Shown here: one piece after another, positions 47,412 to 62,011 of the stretch
How positions within the stretch are numbered: the first letter of the stretch is position 1
Layout of the letters: every line of letters begins with the position of its first letter
Assembly (NCBI GenBank): GCA_023213315.1
Contig: JAKCPI010002958.1
Location: forward strand, 88,193 to 152,192
Length of the DNA: 64,000 bases
Source of the DNA: Euborellia annulipes
Lineage: Eukaryota > Arthropoda > Insecta > Dermaptera > Anisolabididae
Reading direction: 5' to 3'
Notes under the pieces: generated by a model
The model's database searches: none
Seen by the model: only the letters and a program-made list of their open reading frames with translations
Told to the model about the DNA's origin: nothing
Translations under genes and position numbers: made by a program

Positions 47412-50400
47412 TTAATTTTTTTTTGACAATTTATGTTGTTTTTTAAGTTCTACAGATTCCTTGTATGGAGGTGAGATAGGTAATTGCGTAGGCTCATTAA
47501 ACTCATAACAATTATCATCTTCCATCTAAAACGAAACAAAAAAAATTAAAGGAATTTTTTTTTTTAATCTTTATAAGTACAAGTTGTCAAATTCAAAATA
47601 GATATCTTGAGCGGATTTCATATCGCAATTACAAATTGATTGCATTTTACGAAATAAAATTTTTTTATAACTAATTTACTCACGCTTCAAAGTGGTTCCG
47701 AGGGTCTAAGTATATACAATTCCTTAAGCTATCAATGTGCGCCCCACGCTTTTATTTTAAGTCATAAATATTCAACAATTTTAACAAGAACAATTAAATT
47801 ATTTCTCTCTTTTTAGTTCAATTTAAATAAAAGCATTTTTTTTTATTATATTTTTATTTTAAACTTTTTAGTCTTTTTTTATTATAGTGTATTAAAAAAA
47901 AGAAGGCAGGATGCGTGAAATAAAGTACCACATTAGTTTGGTCAATTTTGCTAAAACCCGACTCACAATTTGCGTCATCAAAAATGACACTTAAATATCA
48001 AATTTCACACCTTTAGCTCATCGGGAAGTCTTTTGAAATTAGATTAATACGCGCGAGGTTTCAAATAAAGTACCACATTAGTTTGGTCAATTTTGGTAAA
48101 ACCCAACTCACTATTTGCGTATTTTAAAATGACTCTTAAATATCAAATTTCACACCTCTAGCTTATCGGGAAGTGAAAGACTCAAAGTTGGTGATTTTGA
48201 AAGAGTAAGTTAAATAAAAGCATTTAAAAAAACAATCGATTTGAATAAAAAATAATAATTTTTTCTCTAGTAAAATTTCCCTCTCCGAAAACCATTTGAC
48301 CTTTTTTTTTTATTTTTTTTTTTTCAAACGCATATTTCTCGAAAATAATCGATTATTTTCCCGTTGCTCAGGGGCCCACATATTGTGGGTACGTGTTCTA
48401 TTCTTTCCCGGTCGCAATACTACACATAAAAAAAATTTCGTTCAAATCGGTGAGGGGAAGGCCGTACACTTCCCTTGTGAGTTGAGTAAAATTTAGAAAT
48501 TTTCCTTTAGTATTTAATTCACCAGGCTGGCTAACGGGATTCCCGTCTCCATCATCAAATTAATAAACTATAGTCAACTTACAATACTCTTATTTTTAAT
48601 AAAACCTATTGAGAGAAAGGAAATTAAAAAGGTATAATTTTTACCTCTAATGGATAATTAGTGTCAGAATCTGGAATATTAAGATCGCCACATGTAATGA
48701 ATGGAACTATAACTGTATTGATTCCTTCTAAGTCATCCTTTTTTGAACAATAATCTAGCAAAGGATTGCACATTTGTGGAGTGTAGCCCTCAGGAAGTGA
48801 GAATTCTCGGCAGACAGCAAACGCTTCTAAAAATAAATAATCACCATTCATTATTCAAAATTATTCAAACAGGCATTTATAAACTAGATAGAGCTTTGTT
48901 TGAAAAAAAGATGGATTTTTTTTCAATCAACGATCAAATAGAGTGTCAATAAGCCAGTCAATATAACAAATTAGCGAGATGAATTTGTGTTTGGGTAAAA
49001 ATTGCGCCCCATGGAGTTAAACCCGCATTTATAAATATTGAAAAAAAAGGTATTATAATAAAGAATTCATAATAGAGAGAAAACTTACCAATACTTGAAT
49101 TTCTTGAACTTCTTGGCTTTGCTATAGTAACTTGTTTGAAAAATACTTTCATTTGACAATATATCAAAGAAATATCTTTTCCTCGAAATATTTTGGCAAT
49201 AAATGTGCCATCTGTTTTTAAAACATGAGTCGTGATATTGAGAGCCGCTAAAAGGAGTTGCGATTGAATATATTCGTCAATATCATGGAGTCCAGTAACT
49301 AAAAGATAATAAAAAAAATTATTATATTAGAGGATAGGAGTAAGCTAGGTTCTTGGAAATGAGAAAATAACTTTTTAGTGTTTTTTCTCCGAATATTTCG
49401 AAGGCATTTCTTCATCAGGGGATGTACAAATAGATAAAATAATTAGAGTGAGCTTATATAAATTTAAAAATATTAAAAAATTAATACATCACTCTCTAGG
49501 CCCTATAGACCTGTCATTCTGACGTTTAACTCGGAAATCTTTAACTTTTATGTGGAAGTGTAGTATAACCGTTAATATTAACTTTTTTTTAATATTAAAT
49601 TTGTATAAGCTTGCTCTAATTATTTTATTTATTTGTACAGCCCTGATGAAGAAAGTGATATTAAATGCCTTCGAAAAATTCGGAGAAAACACTCTTAAAA
49701 AGTTATTTTCTCATTTCCAAGAAACTAGCTTATACCTATTCCTCATATATTCTATTTGGCAAGCCACATGCTTTTGTATTATTATTATTAGATCTGATTT
49801 AAATTTCTAATATTCAATAGATCTAAGAGAAATTAAATACACTAGATTAATGAGACCAATTTTTAAGAAATTTTATTAAAATAGGGGGGTTTAGTATAGA
49901 GTTTACTTCTGAGCGAAATCGAACAGCTTATAGATTTGAGAAAAATTGAAAAATACCATTTTTCATCTTTCAGCACAAAAATATTTTGTAAAATTTGATT
50001 TAGGCTTTCCCGATTATTTCCATTAGAAATAAAAGACATTTTTGGTATCTTCTTCTATATTAATTAATTTATAAAGAAATGAGACCAAGAGAAAAGCAAT
50101 CCGACCCGTCTCACGGCCTGACGCTTGATATAAAAAAGGCTGACATAAAGAAAAGGAAGAAATGCCAGCCTTAACTCGGGTAACTCGTGGTCGCCATTCA
50201 CATACTCACTAGAAATGAGCCCCCTGAGTGGGAAGATATTTTTGACATCAATCGCGGTTTATTTTTATTTAGTCGTTAATAATACAATAAAGGCCAGTTT
50301 CTTCAGTTATAGTCAACTAGCATACGACAGATAGCAAATTATTGATATAGTAAACAAAAACACCGTTTGTATATTTAATTATCAGCATTAGATAGATGTA

Positions 50401-51886
50401 GGCAGCCAGCAAAAAATAAAAAAAATTAATTTAATTATCGTCGACGATTCGAGATCGAAACGATCCCATCTTCGATCCCGAAATGACGACGATAATTAAA
50501 TAGTTTTTTTTATTTTTTGCTGCCTACATGTACCTAATCCTGATATTTACCACTCAGCCATTGAATTTCTTCTTAAAAATTTAATTTTTTTTCTACGGTC
50601 ACTTCTACATCAAGTCAATTCAATACAATATTCATTATATTTTCGACAACGTACCATCTGGTGCACCGTCACAAACAACAATATCAGCTGGAGAGCCTTC
50701 AAAATGGTCAATGATTGCCTTCGCCGTACTTAATTTAGTAATATCGCCTTGAATTTGGACGACTCCTTTAATTGGCGCCATGGCTTGAAGATCCACGGCA
50801 ACTATTTTAACATTTTCATTATTTGAACTAAAAAAAATTTATATTAATAAAATTAAATAAAAGATAAAATAAAGAAAAGACCAAACAAACCATAATCTTT
50901 TAACGAGAACTTGACTCCAGCTGCCAGGAGCTGCGCATAAATCAACTGCACGCGTCACATCTATAAAAAATTCATTTTTTAATTAATAATAACCCGATTT
51001 TACTGATTATTATCATAAAATATATAATAAATTTGAAATGTAACCTTTATAACCCCTTATTTGTTTTTGAACAAGTTTTCTCATAATTCCAGTTAATTAA
51101 TTAACTTCAAAATATGCAACTAATTCGAGTCCTGAATGCAATGAGATGGCCAGTCAAAATAATCATCTCGCACATTTGTAAAATTTAAATATATGCTAAT
51201 GCATATACGAGGTTCATTAGGAAAGTAAAGAACGTTTTTTGAACTTTAATAACTGATATAAAAAAGTAAAACTTTATTTACATACTATTTGATACTTGGG
51301 TTACTTTTCTACACAGTCGCCGTTTAAATTTAAACACTTGTCATAACGTTTTACAAGTTTTTCTATGCCTTTTGCATACACAGTTGCCGCCAAGCCTTAG
51401 CTCTGGTGCTCAAAATTTGTTTGGCTTTTTTCGGTTTTTTTGGAGAATTGAAATAGTGCCATTCCGTTGATTGGCGCTTTGTTTCTGGAGTGATGTGCGA
51501 AATTCAAGTCTCATCATCAGTAACAATGTGCGTTCGCTTGCTAGCATAAAACGGTTCTTTACTTTCCGAATAACCCTCTTATATATACAGCATCGGTTTA
51601 GATGGTTTTTCAAACCCACGTCTAGGACTCGGATGAGATTATGCTTTGAGATATTACCCCCAGTAACGTTTATTTATTTTCGTTTGATTTGTTTTCTGGG
51701 AAGTATTTTTTTGCATAGTCTATTTTCTATGAAGGCCAGGCATCTTGGGAATATATACTACTTACCTTTAAAGATATCAAATTCTTCATCTAATTGCAAT
51801 AATTTAAAAGCACTTCGAGCTCTCCAGCCTTCTTCTTTTGCAAGTCGATAATATACATCTCTCTTGTCTTTAGAAAATTTCCCCAT
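47412..51886 (-). CDS. FTSJ1: FTSJ1/TRM7 tRNA 2'-O-methyltransferase (6 exons, 289 aa)
   Basis: This is a SAM-dependent RrmJ-fold enzyme that 2'-O-methylates anticodon-loop positions 32 and/or 34 of tRNAs in the cytoplasm; partner proteins choose the position. Exons: 51766-51886, 50891-50960, 50655-50827, 49089-49298, 48645-48826 and 47412-47525; phases agree. Visible: start [23 protein letters not shown] site [42 protein letters not shown], and C-terminal [12 protein letters not shown]. The catalytic K-D-K-E set falls at Lys28, Asp117, Lys157 and Glu192. It is shorter than human (329) because the tail is short. Insects can have two TRM7 paralogues; which one this is cannot be told. Introns 1 and 3 carry MITEs, and a hammerhead-like element lies just upstream of the start. 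Confidence 0.95.
47918..48170. repeat. Two-copy direct repeat, ~135 bp, in FTSJ1 intron 5
   Basis: The block tcaaataaagtaccacatta ... catcgggaag occurs at about 47925-48032 and 48058-48165 with about ten differences. It is non-coding, between FTSJ1 exons 6 and 5. The source is not recognised. Confidence 0.75.
49325..49755. mobile_element. Hairpin element with hammerhead-like cores, in FTSJ1 intron 3
   Basis: Arms gaaatgagaaaataact (left) and agttattttctcatttc (right) are complementary over about 90 bases. Plus-strand core: ctgatga 49643-49649, one extra a, stem gaa/ttc (49651-49653, 49670-49672), gaaa. The left arm holds the opposite-strand version ctgatgaagaaatgccttcgaaat. The ~190-base centre is unique A/T-rich DNA. 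Confidence 0.6.
50100..50240 (-). repeat. Decayed relative of the 54060-54310 sequence
   Basis: On the minus strand it reads a fragment like [15 protein letters not shown] followed by hydrophobic residues and RQAVR, parallel to DGNHELPKLGLAV ... RRQTVPVR at 54268-54083. Both have ctcgtggt(c/t)gccat and gtctgacgcc/gcctgacgc. It is either an old repeat family or two retro-copies of a small membrane-protein gene. Confidence 0.4.
50398..50532. mobile_element. Short hairpin MITE in FTSJ1 intron 3
   Basis: gtaggcagccagcaaaaaat at the left pairs with attttttgctgcctac at the right (one small bulge), and aattatcgtcg pairs with cgacgataatt inside. The loop contains two cgat-rich blocks. It is non-coding. 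Confidence 0.75.
51208..51580 (-). mobile_element. Internally deleted mariner element, in FTSJ1 intron 1
   Basis: The left end cgaggttcattaggaaagta and the complement of the right end, gagggttattcggaaagtaa, match over about 28 bases with TA at the left edge. The minus strand keeps transposase pieces: HIVTDDET (first catalytic Asp region, next codon now a stop), [14 protein letters not shown], and the C-terminus [22 protein letters not shown] split only by spacing, before a stop. Most of the N-terminus and the second and third catalytic residues are missing. Confidence 0.8.
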
Positions 51887-52004
51887 TATAAGATTACTAA
51901 AAAAAAATCATACATATAAAATTAAATGTTTATAAGGAATTAAGGAATATTAAAAAAAAAAAAAAACTAAATTAAAAAGTGGCGTTTTTTCCAAAATCAA
52001 AGAT

Positions 52005-52420
52005 TCTTATAATGGAGAGATGGAGAAATCAGCCAAATTGGAATACTCTAGGTCCAATAAAAAAAAAACTCCCAGAATAAGAGGTTTCTGCCTGAATTTA
52101 TTTGGCCATGTTCAGTTATTGGGAATTATACACATAATGCAAAGTGCACATGTGATTGATCCAGGATTTGTCAATAATAAATTTTATTTGCTTCATACAT
52201 CTCTGATCTTTGGCACAGGGGCCATATAATTTCGTATGAAGCAAATATATTTTATTATTGACGAGTCCTGGTTTAATCACAAATCACATGTGCACTTTCA
52301 CTATGGGCATAATTCCTAATAACTGAAGATGGCCAAATAAATTCAGGCCGAAACGTCTTATTCTGAGAGTTTTATTGCTAGAGTATTCCAATTTGACTGA
52401 TATCTCCATCTTGTGACAAA
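52005..52420. mobile_element. Inverted-repeat element with hammerhead-like cores upstream of FTSJ1
   Basis: Two arms of about 190 bases mirror each other (for example cacatgtgattgatccagga against its counterpart near 52265). Plus-strand core in the right arm: ctgaaga 52323-52329, extra t, stem ggcc/ggcc (52331-52334, 52346-52349), gaaacgtc 52350-52357. The left arm's opposite-strand core is decayed (ctgaaca, gcagaaac). A single-arm copy is at 53000-53225. Confidence 0.7.
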
Positions 52421-52999
52421 ATAAAAAAGAGAGTCAAGACATTGCGAAACTTACATAGGTCTATGTATTTCTTGATATTCTTCAAATAATATAACCAGCA
52501 GAAGTAATCCTTGATCAAAATTTAATCCTGAAAAATATAAATTTATCTTAAAATTAATTTTTTAATAATATAATGATTATTTTTCTTAAGCTGGTAGTTT
52601 GGGAAATATTCAAAAAATTACTATTTCGAAGAGGTTGATTTTAGTCTAAACTTGATGTTGCCTTTTTCTTTTTAAAATTTTGTTCTAATTCGGCAAACAT
52701 CTGCTATTATTTTATAATATTCTGGAATGTTTAAGTGACTAGGTGTTTGTGAAAAAGTTTCTCGGATTAAGTCGCATTGAATATTGAGATTTATCTAACC
52801 CAAGGAATTCTTCACATATATATATATGTGTGATTTAATCATTTTTTATTTTCTGAATTATATCATATCACATTGTTAAATATAAAATATATGAAGAAGA
52901 CAAAAATATAAATTAAAAGAAAAATTGATTTGAAGTTAAATTGATGATAAAAGAAAAAAATTAATAGTTGCTTTTGAGGTTGTGGCTGTGATGTGATTA

Positions 53000-53225
53000 T
53001 AGTGGAGAATTGGAGATATCAGCCAAATTGGGATTGTCCAGGTTAATAAAACTCCCAGGATAAGACGTTTCGGCCTGAATTTATTTGGCCATCTTCAGTT
53101 ATCGGGAATTATACACATTGTGCAAGTGCACATGTGATTAAACCAGGACTCGTCAATAATAAAATATATTTGCTTCATACAAAATTCTATGGTTCCTGTG
53201 CCCAAGCTCAGAGATAATTCATGGA
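53000..53225 (-). mobile_element. Solo arm of the 52005-52420 element family
   Basis: It matches the right arm of 52005-52420 in reverse, including the intact minus-strand core ctgaagatggcc ... ggccgaaacgtc (about 53060-53095). The second arm is absent. Confidence 0.7.
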
Positions 53226-54852
53226 AAATATATGTCAGTCGTTTGCTGATGAAATTTAAATTTTTATTAATTACTTAGTATTGAGAAAATGTGGTAATTA
53301 ACTAGTGAATATATAAAATAAAATGTCACTTGGTTGTAATCACCTAAAACAATTGAGCCATCGTAATAAATTAACAAGTTTCTTGACTTCTTTCAGGAAA
53401 CAAATTTTTCTCCTTTTAACTTGTTTAAAGACTTTTAACTAATTAATTTGTGCATGGAACCAGGAATCCTGTTGGCAGGGAATAAACGGAATAAACCTGG
53501 AATAAACGGATCAAATGAGGGAAACTCACAGAATTTGACAGATGAAAATTGGCATGCGTTAGTTGAAAAAACACTAGCGTGGCAATTTTAAATTTGGAAC
53601 AGGAAGATTAGACCCCGCGTGTTATGTCGCTACACGGGTTCTTATTTTAAGCAAGACACATTAGGAAATAAATACAGAGAGGATTTGAGATAAAGATTTA
53701 ATCGTGAGCAAAACAAACGTAAAACCTGAATATATATCTACCTCTTTACACGGCATTAAAAAATAGAAATCTACTTATACTTCAGTTGTATATAATAATA
53801 ATTAATATTTAATTAATTTATTTATAATTGCTGGTTGTTTTATGCGTTTATTTCAAATAATTTCATTTTCACATCCTGTCATTTTTACCCTTTTTTCATA
53901 AATCAATTTTTTTTTTTAAATAGCCTAAATATTTGATCATTTACTGATAGATTATTTCTTTTTTTAGGCTCTGATATTATTTGTGTGAAAAAATGAATAC
54001 CGGTACATTATATTAATAAAAAAATATTAAATTCTAGCATTCTGCTGGTACTTTGAAGAAATAAAAAAGTGGATCTTCTTTTCTACTCTTCTTCTTTCTT
54101 CGCCTTAATTCCGCGGTGCGGGGTCGGCGGTTCATGGGTTTTTGAGACCGGAAAGGATCGAACAGGCACGGTCTGACGCCTGTTGAAAATATAGAAGGCA
54201 AGAGACTGACATGCAAAGAACAGAAGTACTGCCAGTCCCAGCTTGGGTAACTCGTGGTTGCCATCCACATACCCACAAGTTGTGGGCCTCTTTCTTCAAA
54301 ATAGCTAAAAAAAAAAATCATTTATCTGCAAAATAGAGCTAATCGACATCAGGTAAGTTATCCTGGAATTGTTCACTTCTTGTTATAGATAAATCTATTT
54401 TTTAATTTTTGACATATTTCATCTTAGATTCCATGATGATTTCATGATATTAGATGGACGCCCAAAGTTTATGAACAGTTTAAATACGAACCGAATCGCT
54501 CATCTTAGAAAGATATCTGCAGCCTAAAGACGCGAGTTTCCCATTCTTCTCTGGTTCATCCTTCCAAGGGACCTTCGATGCCTTGGTATTTTAATATAAT
54601 TAATTTATTGTTAGTAAATATAACTTATCTAGAGATTAATATGTAATTAGATATGTCTCTGTTATTTATCTTTTTTTTTACTATGACATTTAATGGTATA
54701 TTTCAACAATATCATCAATTTATGATATGATATTAGGTTTAGATTAAGTGCATCTGGCTTTTCCAAATTAAACTTCGATAACAAGAATATCGGAGATTGG
54801 TACGCTTTTGCTTTTAAATGTTTGGACAAAAAACTATTAAGTAAGTGTTCGA
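53226..54852. other. Gap before the KLF15-like gene, with one repeat-like block
   Basis: Mostly A/T-rich and empty. The exception is 54060-54310, GC-richer and related to 50100-50240. On its minus strand, 54268-54083 is open and would encode a ~61-residue peptide with one hydrophobic segment (AVLLFFACQSLAFYIF) and a basic tail. An overlapping frame is also open, so coding is unproven. The KLF promoter should lie at the right end. Confidence 0.45.
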
Positions 54853-56359
<1,507 letters not shown>

Positions 56360-56676
56360 AATAATTCACTGACCGTGTTATAATTAAGTAGAATCAAATA
56401 AGAACTATATTCTGGCAGATTTCGCAATTCCAAATATCCTACTCTAAAAATGTGAATCCATTAAAAATTATCTAAATTAGAATTTGGACGTATATATATT
56501 TAATATAAATAAAAAAAGTAACAAGTCTCGAAAACTATAATGTATATTTTTAAAAATTAAATGTTAAATAGTTCAGCACTCTTGCAAAAGATGGTAGGCA
56601 AGTCTAACACCCGGTACCCTATTAGCCTATATCTGGCCTATATTTATATGCTTATATAAATGATACATAATATAAC

Positions 56677-56957
56677 AATGTTGGGTAGCGAGGATGCAGC
56701 CAAAGAGGTTTTGGACAAAAGAAAAACTCCAATTCCAAAAGATAATACTTCGAAACTCTCTGAGCCATTGCCCTCAAAGTAGAAATATTTAAAAAACCGA
56801 CTTGGCCAAATGACACATGTTCGTATTGAATATGAACATGAAAAATTCCTGAACGACTGAAGATGGCAAAATAAAATTTTCGCCGAAACGTCTCTATTGG
56901 AATTGGTGTATTTCTTTGGTCCAAAATCTTGGCTGCATCCTCGCTACCCAACATTGC
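56677..56957. mobile_element. Hairpin element with hammerhead-like core 3' of the KLF15-like gene
   Basis: Outer arms caatgttgggtagcgaggat and atcctcgctacccaacattg are perfect complements, and accaattcc-type sequence pairs further in. Plus-strand core: ctgaaga 56857-56863, extra t, stem ggc/gcc (56865-56867, 56882-56884), gaaacgtc 56885-56892. Confidence 0.7.
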
Positions 56958-57912
56958 AATATCTACAGCCACTAACTCAACCACGATACATAATATATAA
57001 TAAGTTTTATAAAGTATTCATTGTTAAAAGATCAATTAACCAAATGCATTAAATTATTATCTACCATTCTAACATCTCTTTTTTTTTGCTTATTTTTTAA
57101 GATACAATGCCGCACATCGGCAAAAACATCCGTAACAGCTTCGCTCGTGCCCCACCTTAAATGTGTTAGTTATTTTACAATCCTGGAATTTCTCACTATT
57201 TTAAGTTTTCAATTATTATAGAAAAGATAGGCAGATCATTTTTACAGGACACATATTTGTTTGAAACATTCAAAACGAGTATTTCCATCAAAATCAAAAT
57301 TGGTATGGATGAAGGGTGTGCGTGTGGGTGATGGAAGTGATGGAATAGGCATAGGCATATATAATCACTGCAGGCTGGTTTCCCATCCTTGATGAATCCC
57401 TCTCTCTTTGGCTTAACTTATGATAGTCAAGTGACTTTTCTTAAAAAATTCTATAACGAATGAAAAAACTGTATTAATATCTATTGAGTAAAAATTAAGA
57501 CATAAGAATTAAAATAAAATTGAGAACATTCGGGTTAAGCAAAGCCAAGGACTGCTTAACCATGGATGGGCGACCCGCGGAGTGTGGAACTGACAAACGG
57601 CGTCACCTGCAGGAAGCCTTTTAAAATATAAATTAAAAAAAAAAAAATTATACTTTATAACCCATCTCATGAAGAAAAAAATAAATCTCAACTCTTTAAT
57701 TAATCAAAAAATTTAATATTTTTCCATTATTAAAATAATTTATCTATTCCTGAGAAAAATGGATGACGTCACCGTCAAATCATTTTAATCCAATTTAGAA
57801 AATATACTTTTTTAAATGTATTTCGAAAATAACAAATGTATTGGCCTAATTAATTATTGATATTTTTTAATTTTATTTCAATAAATTTGTGTTAAAAAAA
57901 TGGTTCTTACTA

Positions 57913-58363
57913 TCAGGAGAATAGAATAACAAAGGAGTGTCTTGGCGCCAAAAGAAAAAAAAAACACTCCTCTCTGTTTTTAATCTCCGGGTAGATCTTT
58001 ATAATAATATAGAATAAAATAACTAAATTGTGGATGGAGACTTTAAAAATTATAATTATAAACATCTCCACGAGGTAGCAGCACAAATCAGCATGATATA
58101 TTCTTCTGTATCTGTTTACTAGGGAGAGCTATGTTTAATCTAATTTGTGCTGCCATCTTGTGGAGAGGTTTAGAATAAGTTTAATTTTTAAAGTCTCCAC
58201 TAGAGTGTAGCACAAATCAGTTATTTTATTCTATTATAAAGATTTTATACACTTCCAATGATAATAATTTTCAAAAGTATCAGGAGATTAAAAACAGTAA
58301 GGAGTGTTATTAACTTTTGGCGCCAGCACACTCCTCAACTATTCTATTCTCCTGTTAGAAAGA
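57913..58363. mobile_element. Inverted-repeat element in the left palindrome arm
   Basis: caggagaatagaata ... ggagtgt ... ttggcgccaaaag at the left pairs with the right end near 58310-58355. Inside, gtggagactttaaaaatt and gcacaaatcag blocks mirror each other about 58140. The same element is inverted at about 62950-63405 in the right arm. Similarity extends somewhat beyond both ends, so its true limits are uncertain. Confidence 0.6.
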
Positions 58364-59215
58364 CCTATTATTTAATACAAATTTATTGAAATAAAATTAA
58401 AACGTATGAAAAAAATATCAATAAAAAAAATTCTAAATTAATAATTACATTTGTTTATAGTCAAAATACATTTAAAAATTTTCTAAATTAAATACAAGAT
58501 TTTTAAGTTAATTAAGTATTCCACAGATTACTGTTATAATACTGAAAAAGAAAATTCTTACGTTGCGCCTCAACCATCTTAAAAATTTTATATTTTATAA
58601 AATAAATTTAAGTTACAAGATAATTTGATCCAGAGATTAATATAATAATACTAAACTAAAACAAGAAATAAACACAATACAAAAAATGATATGTTTGGTT
58701 TGATGCTTGGCTAGTTTTAACACTCTGTTAGTCGCGCTGTATCTGAGAGATACATGCCAACTTCTTTTGTCTATCAAGGAGGTTTTGAGATACCCCTGGA
58801 CCGAATGAACTTGAAATTTTAATCTTATACTATTACTCGAGCAAAGTACGTTTATTTGTTTATATGTAAGTACAACAGTTCTCGAAAACGGCTCTAAAGA
58901 TTTTTTTTTTTTAATTTTAAATATAAAGGCCTACTAGTATTTCGGGTAGCAATATAAAATTGCGCTAGAGCCCGTCTTTGGGATACTTTGAGTTCTAGTA
59001 CTTTACTGACAGGGCTGTTCCTGGCGGGCGTGCACTCCATTCCAGCCCTGAGGCCCCAGAGATTTCTCAAAGGGTACCTCATTAATTCAAACGACCAGAT
59101 TTTCATTTTGCCACTAATCCTATCTCTCGTTATAGTGACAAATGAATGAAATTGTAAGTTATCATTAAAAATAAAAGGTAATTCATAAAAATAAAAATGA
59201 AAAAAAAAGTGCAGG

Positions 59216-59305
59216 AGATGGATTTGAACTCGCACAAGTTTGGTTAAGTGAGGATGAAAAAAAAAATTTTGAGCACTTTACCGATTTAGCCACCGTGTCT
59301 GTTAT
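59216..59305 (-). mobile_element. tRNA-like SINE head, palindrome copy 1
   Basis: On the minus strand ggtggctaaatcggtaaagt (A-box-like) and, after a T-rich insert, gcgagttcaaatccatctcc (B-box-like). The long variable segment recalls Leu/Ser-type tRNAs. Four copies (here, 60407-60500 plus, 60810-60903 minus, 62012-62104 plus) flank the two inner palindromes. It is not a clean cloverleaf, so it is probably tRNA-derived, not a functional tRNA. Confidence 0.5.
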
Positions 59306-60406
59306 TGAAATTTAGAAAAATAAACTATATAAGAGAGAAGAATTAAAAAAATTATTTAAAAAATGTTAATATTGGACATATGATATATCATTTTTTACTA
59401 CGTTTTATGCAGATTAATAATTTATAATAAAAATTTCAAAAGCATGGATAGTTTTCAAATTATTCAATGGGCAAACGTCACATTGTGAATGCCTTAATGT
59501 AATTAAACCAAAAACTCTTTATAACATATGATACATGATATTAATTCTTGAATTCCCCCTGATTCCAAATAACTAAACCCCTTTTAATTATATGCTCTAA
59601 TTTTAGAGTTATTGACGATCAAACATAAGCCAAACACGGGCCTAAAGGCCTGACCACCCAATTCCATATATATGAAAAAGCTTATTTAGCATTGTCTGAT
59701 TAAAACCAAATTTTTACCAGAGATTTATAATTAATAAATGAGTATTTTTCTAAAATTTCATTGAGATTGGTAAAGAAATAAATAAAATATTGACTGTTTT
59801 GTAAATTGAGTTTTAGAATTGGGATCTCAGATTCAAGCCTAGACCCGGTTCACAGAGCGCTCTCTTTACATATCCGGGATCGCAAATTCTAAAACTCAAT
59901 TTACAAAATAGTCAATATTTTATTTATTTCTTTACCAATCTCAATGAAACTTTAGAAAAATACTCATTTATTAATTATAAATCTCTGGTAAAAATTTGGT
60001 TTTAATCAGACAATGCTAAATAAGTTTTTTCATATATATGGAATTGGGTGTTGATGTCATTAAGTTCGAAAATAAGCTTAACTTTGATCGTCAATAACTC
60101 AAAAATTAGATCATATAATTAAAAGGGGTTTAGTTATTTGGAATCAGGGGGAATTCAAGAATTAATATCATGTATCATATGTTATAAAGAGTTTTTAGTT
60201 TAATTACATCAAGGCATTCACAATGTGACGCTTGTCCATTGAATAATTTGAAAACAATTCATGCTTTTGAAATTTTTATTATAAATTATTAATCTGCATA
60301 AAACGTAGTAAAAAATGATATATCATATGTCCAATATTAACATTTTTTAAATAATTTTTTTAATTCTTCTCTCTTATATAGTTTATTTTTCTCAATTTCA
60401 TTAACA

Positions 60407-60500
60407 TCGACGGTGGCTGAATTGGCAAAGTGGTCTAAATTTTTTTTTCCATCCTCACTTAACCAAACTTGTGCGAGTTCAAATCCATCTCCTGCACTTT
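60407..60500 (+). mobile_element. tRNA-like SINE head, palindrome copy 2
   Basis: Reads cggtggctgaattggcaaag, then a T-rich insert, then gtgcgagttcaaatccatct. It is the right boundary of the palindrome centred at 59862. Confidence 0.5.
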
Positions 60501-60809
60501 TTTTCATTTTTATTATTATGAGTAATTATCCTTTATTTTTAATGATAACTTACAATTTCTTAAGAAATAAAAAAAATAAAAAAATCAAACAATATAAATT
60601 AAATAACCTTTTATTAAAATATCTCTTAAAAAGAAAAAAATAACTTTTTTTTTTATAATTATTAACCACTAATTCGCTGACTTCTGTCTTTCTCTTATTT
60701 ATTTATATTGTTTGATTTTTTTTATTTTTTTATTTCTTAAGAAAATTGCAAGTTATCATTAAAAATAAAGGGTAATTACTTTCATAATAATAAAAAAATG
60801 AAAAAAAGT

Positions 60810-60903
60810 GCGGGAAGATGGATTTAGAACTCGCACAAGGGTTTGGTTAAGTGAGGATGGAAAAAAAGAATTTAGAGCACTTTGCCGATTCAGCCACCGT
60901 CTC
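60810..60903 (-). mobile_element. tRNA-like SINE head, palindrome copy 3
   Basis: Mirror of copy 2 about the main centre (60657), with several single-base insertions in the B-box side (aagggtttgg), so it is the most decayed of the four. Confidence 0.5.
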
Positions 60904-62011
60904 TGTTATTGGAAATTTAGAAAAATAAACTATATAAGAGAGAAGAATTAAAAAAATTATTTAAAAAATGTTAATATTGGTCATATGATATATCATTTTT
61001 TACTATGTTTTATGCAGATTAATAATTTATTATAAAAATTTCAAAATCATGAATTGTTTTCAAATTATTTAATGGACAAGCGTCACATTGTGAATGCCTT
61101 GATGTAATTAAACTAAAAACTCTTTATAACATATGATACAAGATATTAATTCTTGAATTCCCCCTGATTCCAAATAACTAAACCCCCTTTTAATTATATG
61201 ATCTAATTTTTGAGTTATTGACGATCAAAGTTAAGCTTATTTTCGACCTTAATGACATCACACGCACTCAATTCTATGTTATCGAAAAAGCTTATTTAGC
61301 ATTGTCTGATTAAAACCAAATTTTTACCAGAGATTTATAATTAAAAAATGAGTTTTTTCTAAAGTTTCATTGAGATTGGTAAAGAAATAAATAAAATATT
61401 GACTATTTTGTAAATTGAGTTTTAGAATTTGCGATCCCGGATGGGTAAAGAGAGCGCTCTGTGAACCGGGTCTAGGCTTGAATCTGAGATCCCAATTCTA
61501 AAACTCAATTTACAAAATAGTAATATTTTATTTATTTCTTTACCAATCTCAATGAAACTTTAGAAAAAACTCATTTTTAATTATAAATCTCTGGTAAAAA
61601 TTTGGTTTTGATCAGACAATGCTAAATAAGCTTTTTCATATATATGGAATTGGGTGGTCAGGCCTTTAGGCCCGTGTTTGGCTTATGTTTGATCGTCAAT
61701 AACTCAAAAATTAGATCATATAATTAAAAGGGGTTTAGTTATTTGGAATCAGGGGGGAATTCAAGAATTAATATCATGTATCATATGTTATAAAGAGTTT
61801 TTGGTTTAATTACATCAAGGCATTCACAATGTGACGTTTGCCCATTGAATAATTTGAAAACTATCCATGCTTTTGAAATTTTTATTATAAATTATTAATC
61901 TGCATAAAACGTAGTAAAAAATGATATATCATATGTCCAATATTAACATTTTTTAAATAATTTTTTTAATTCTTCTCTCTTATATAGTTTATTTTTCTAA
62001 ATTTCAATAAC

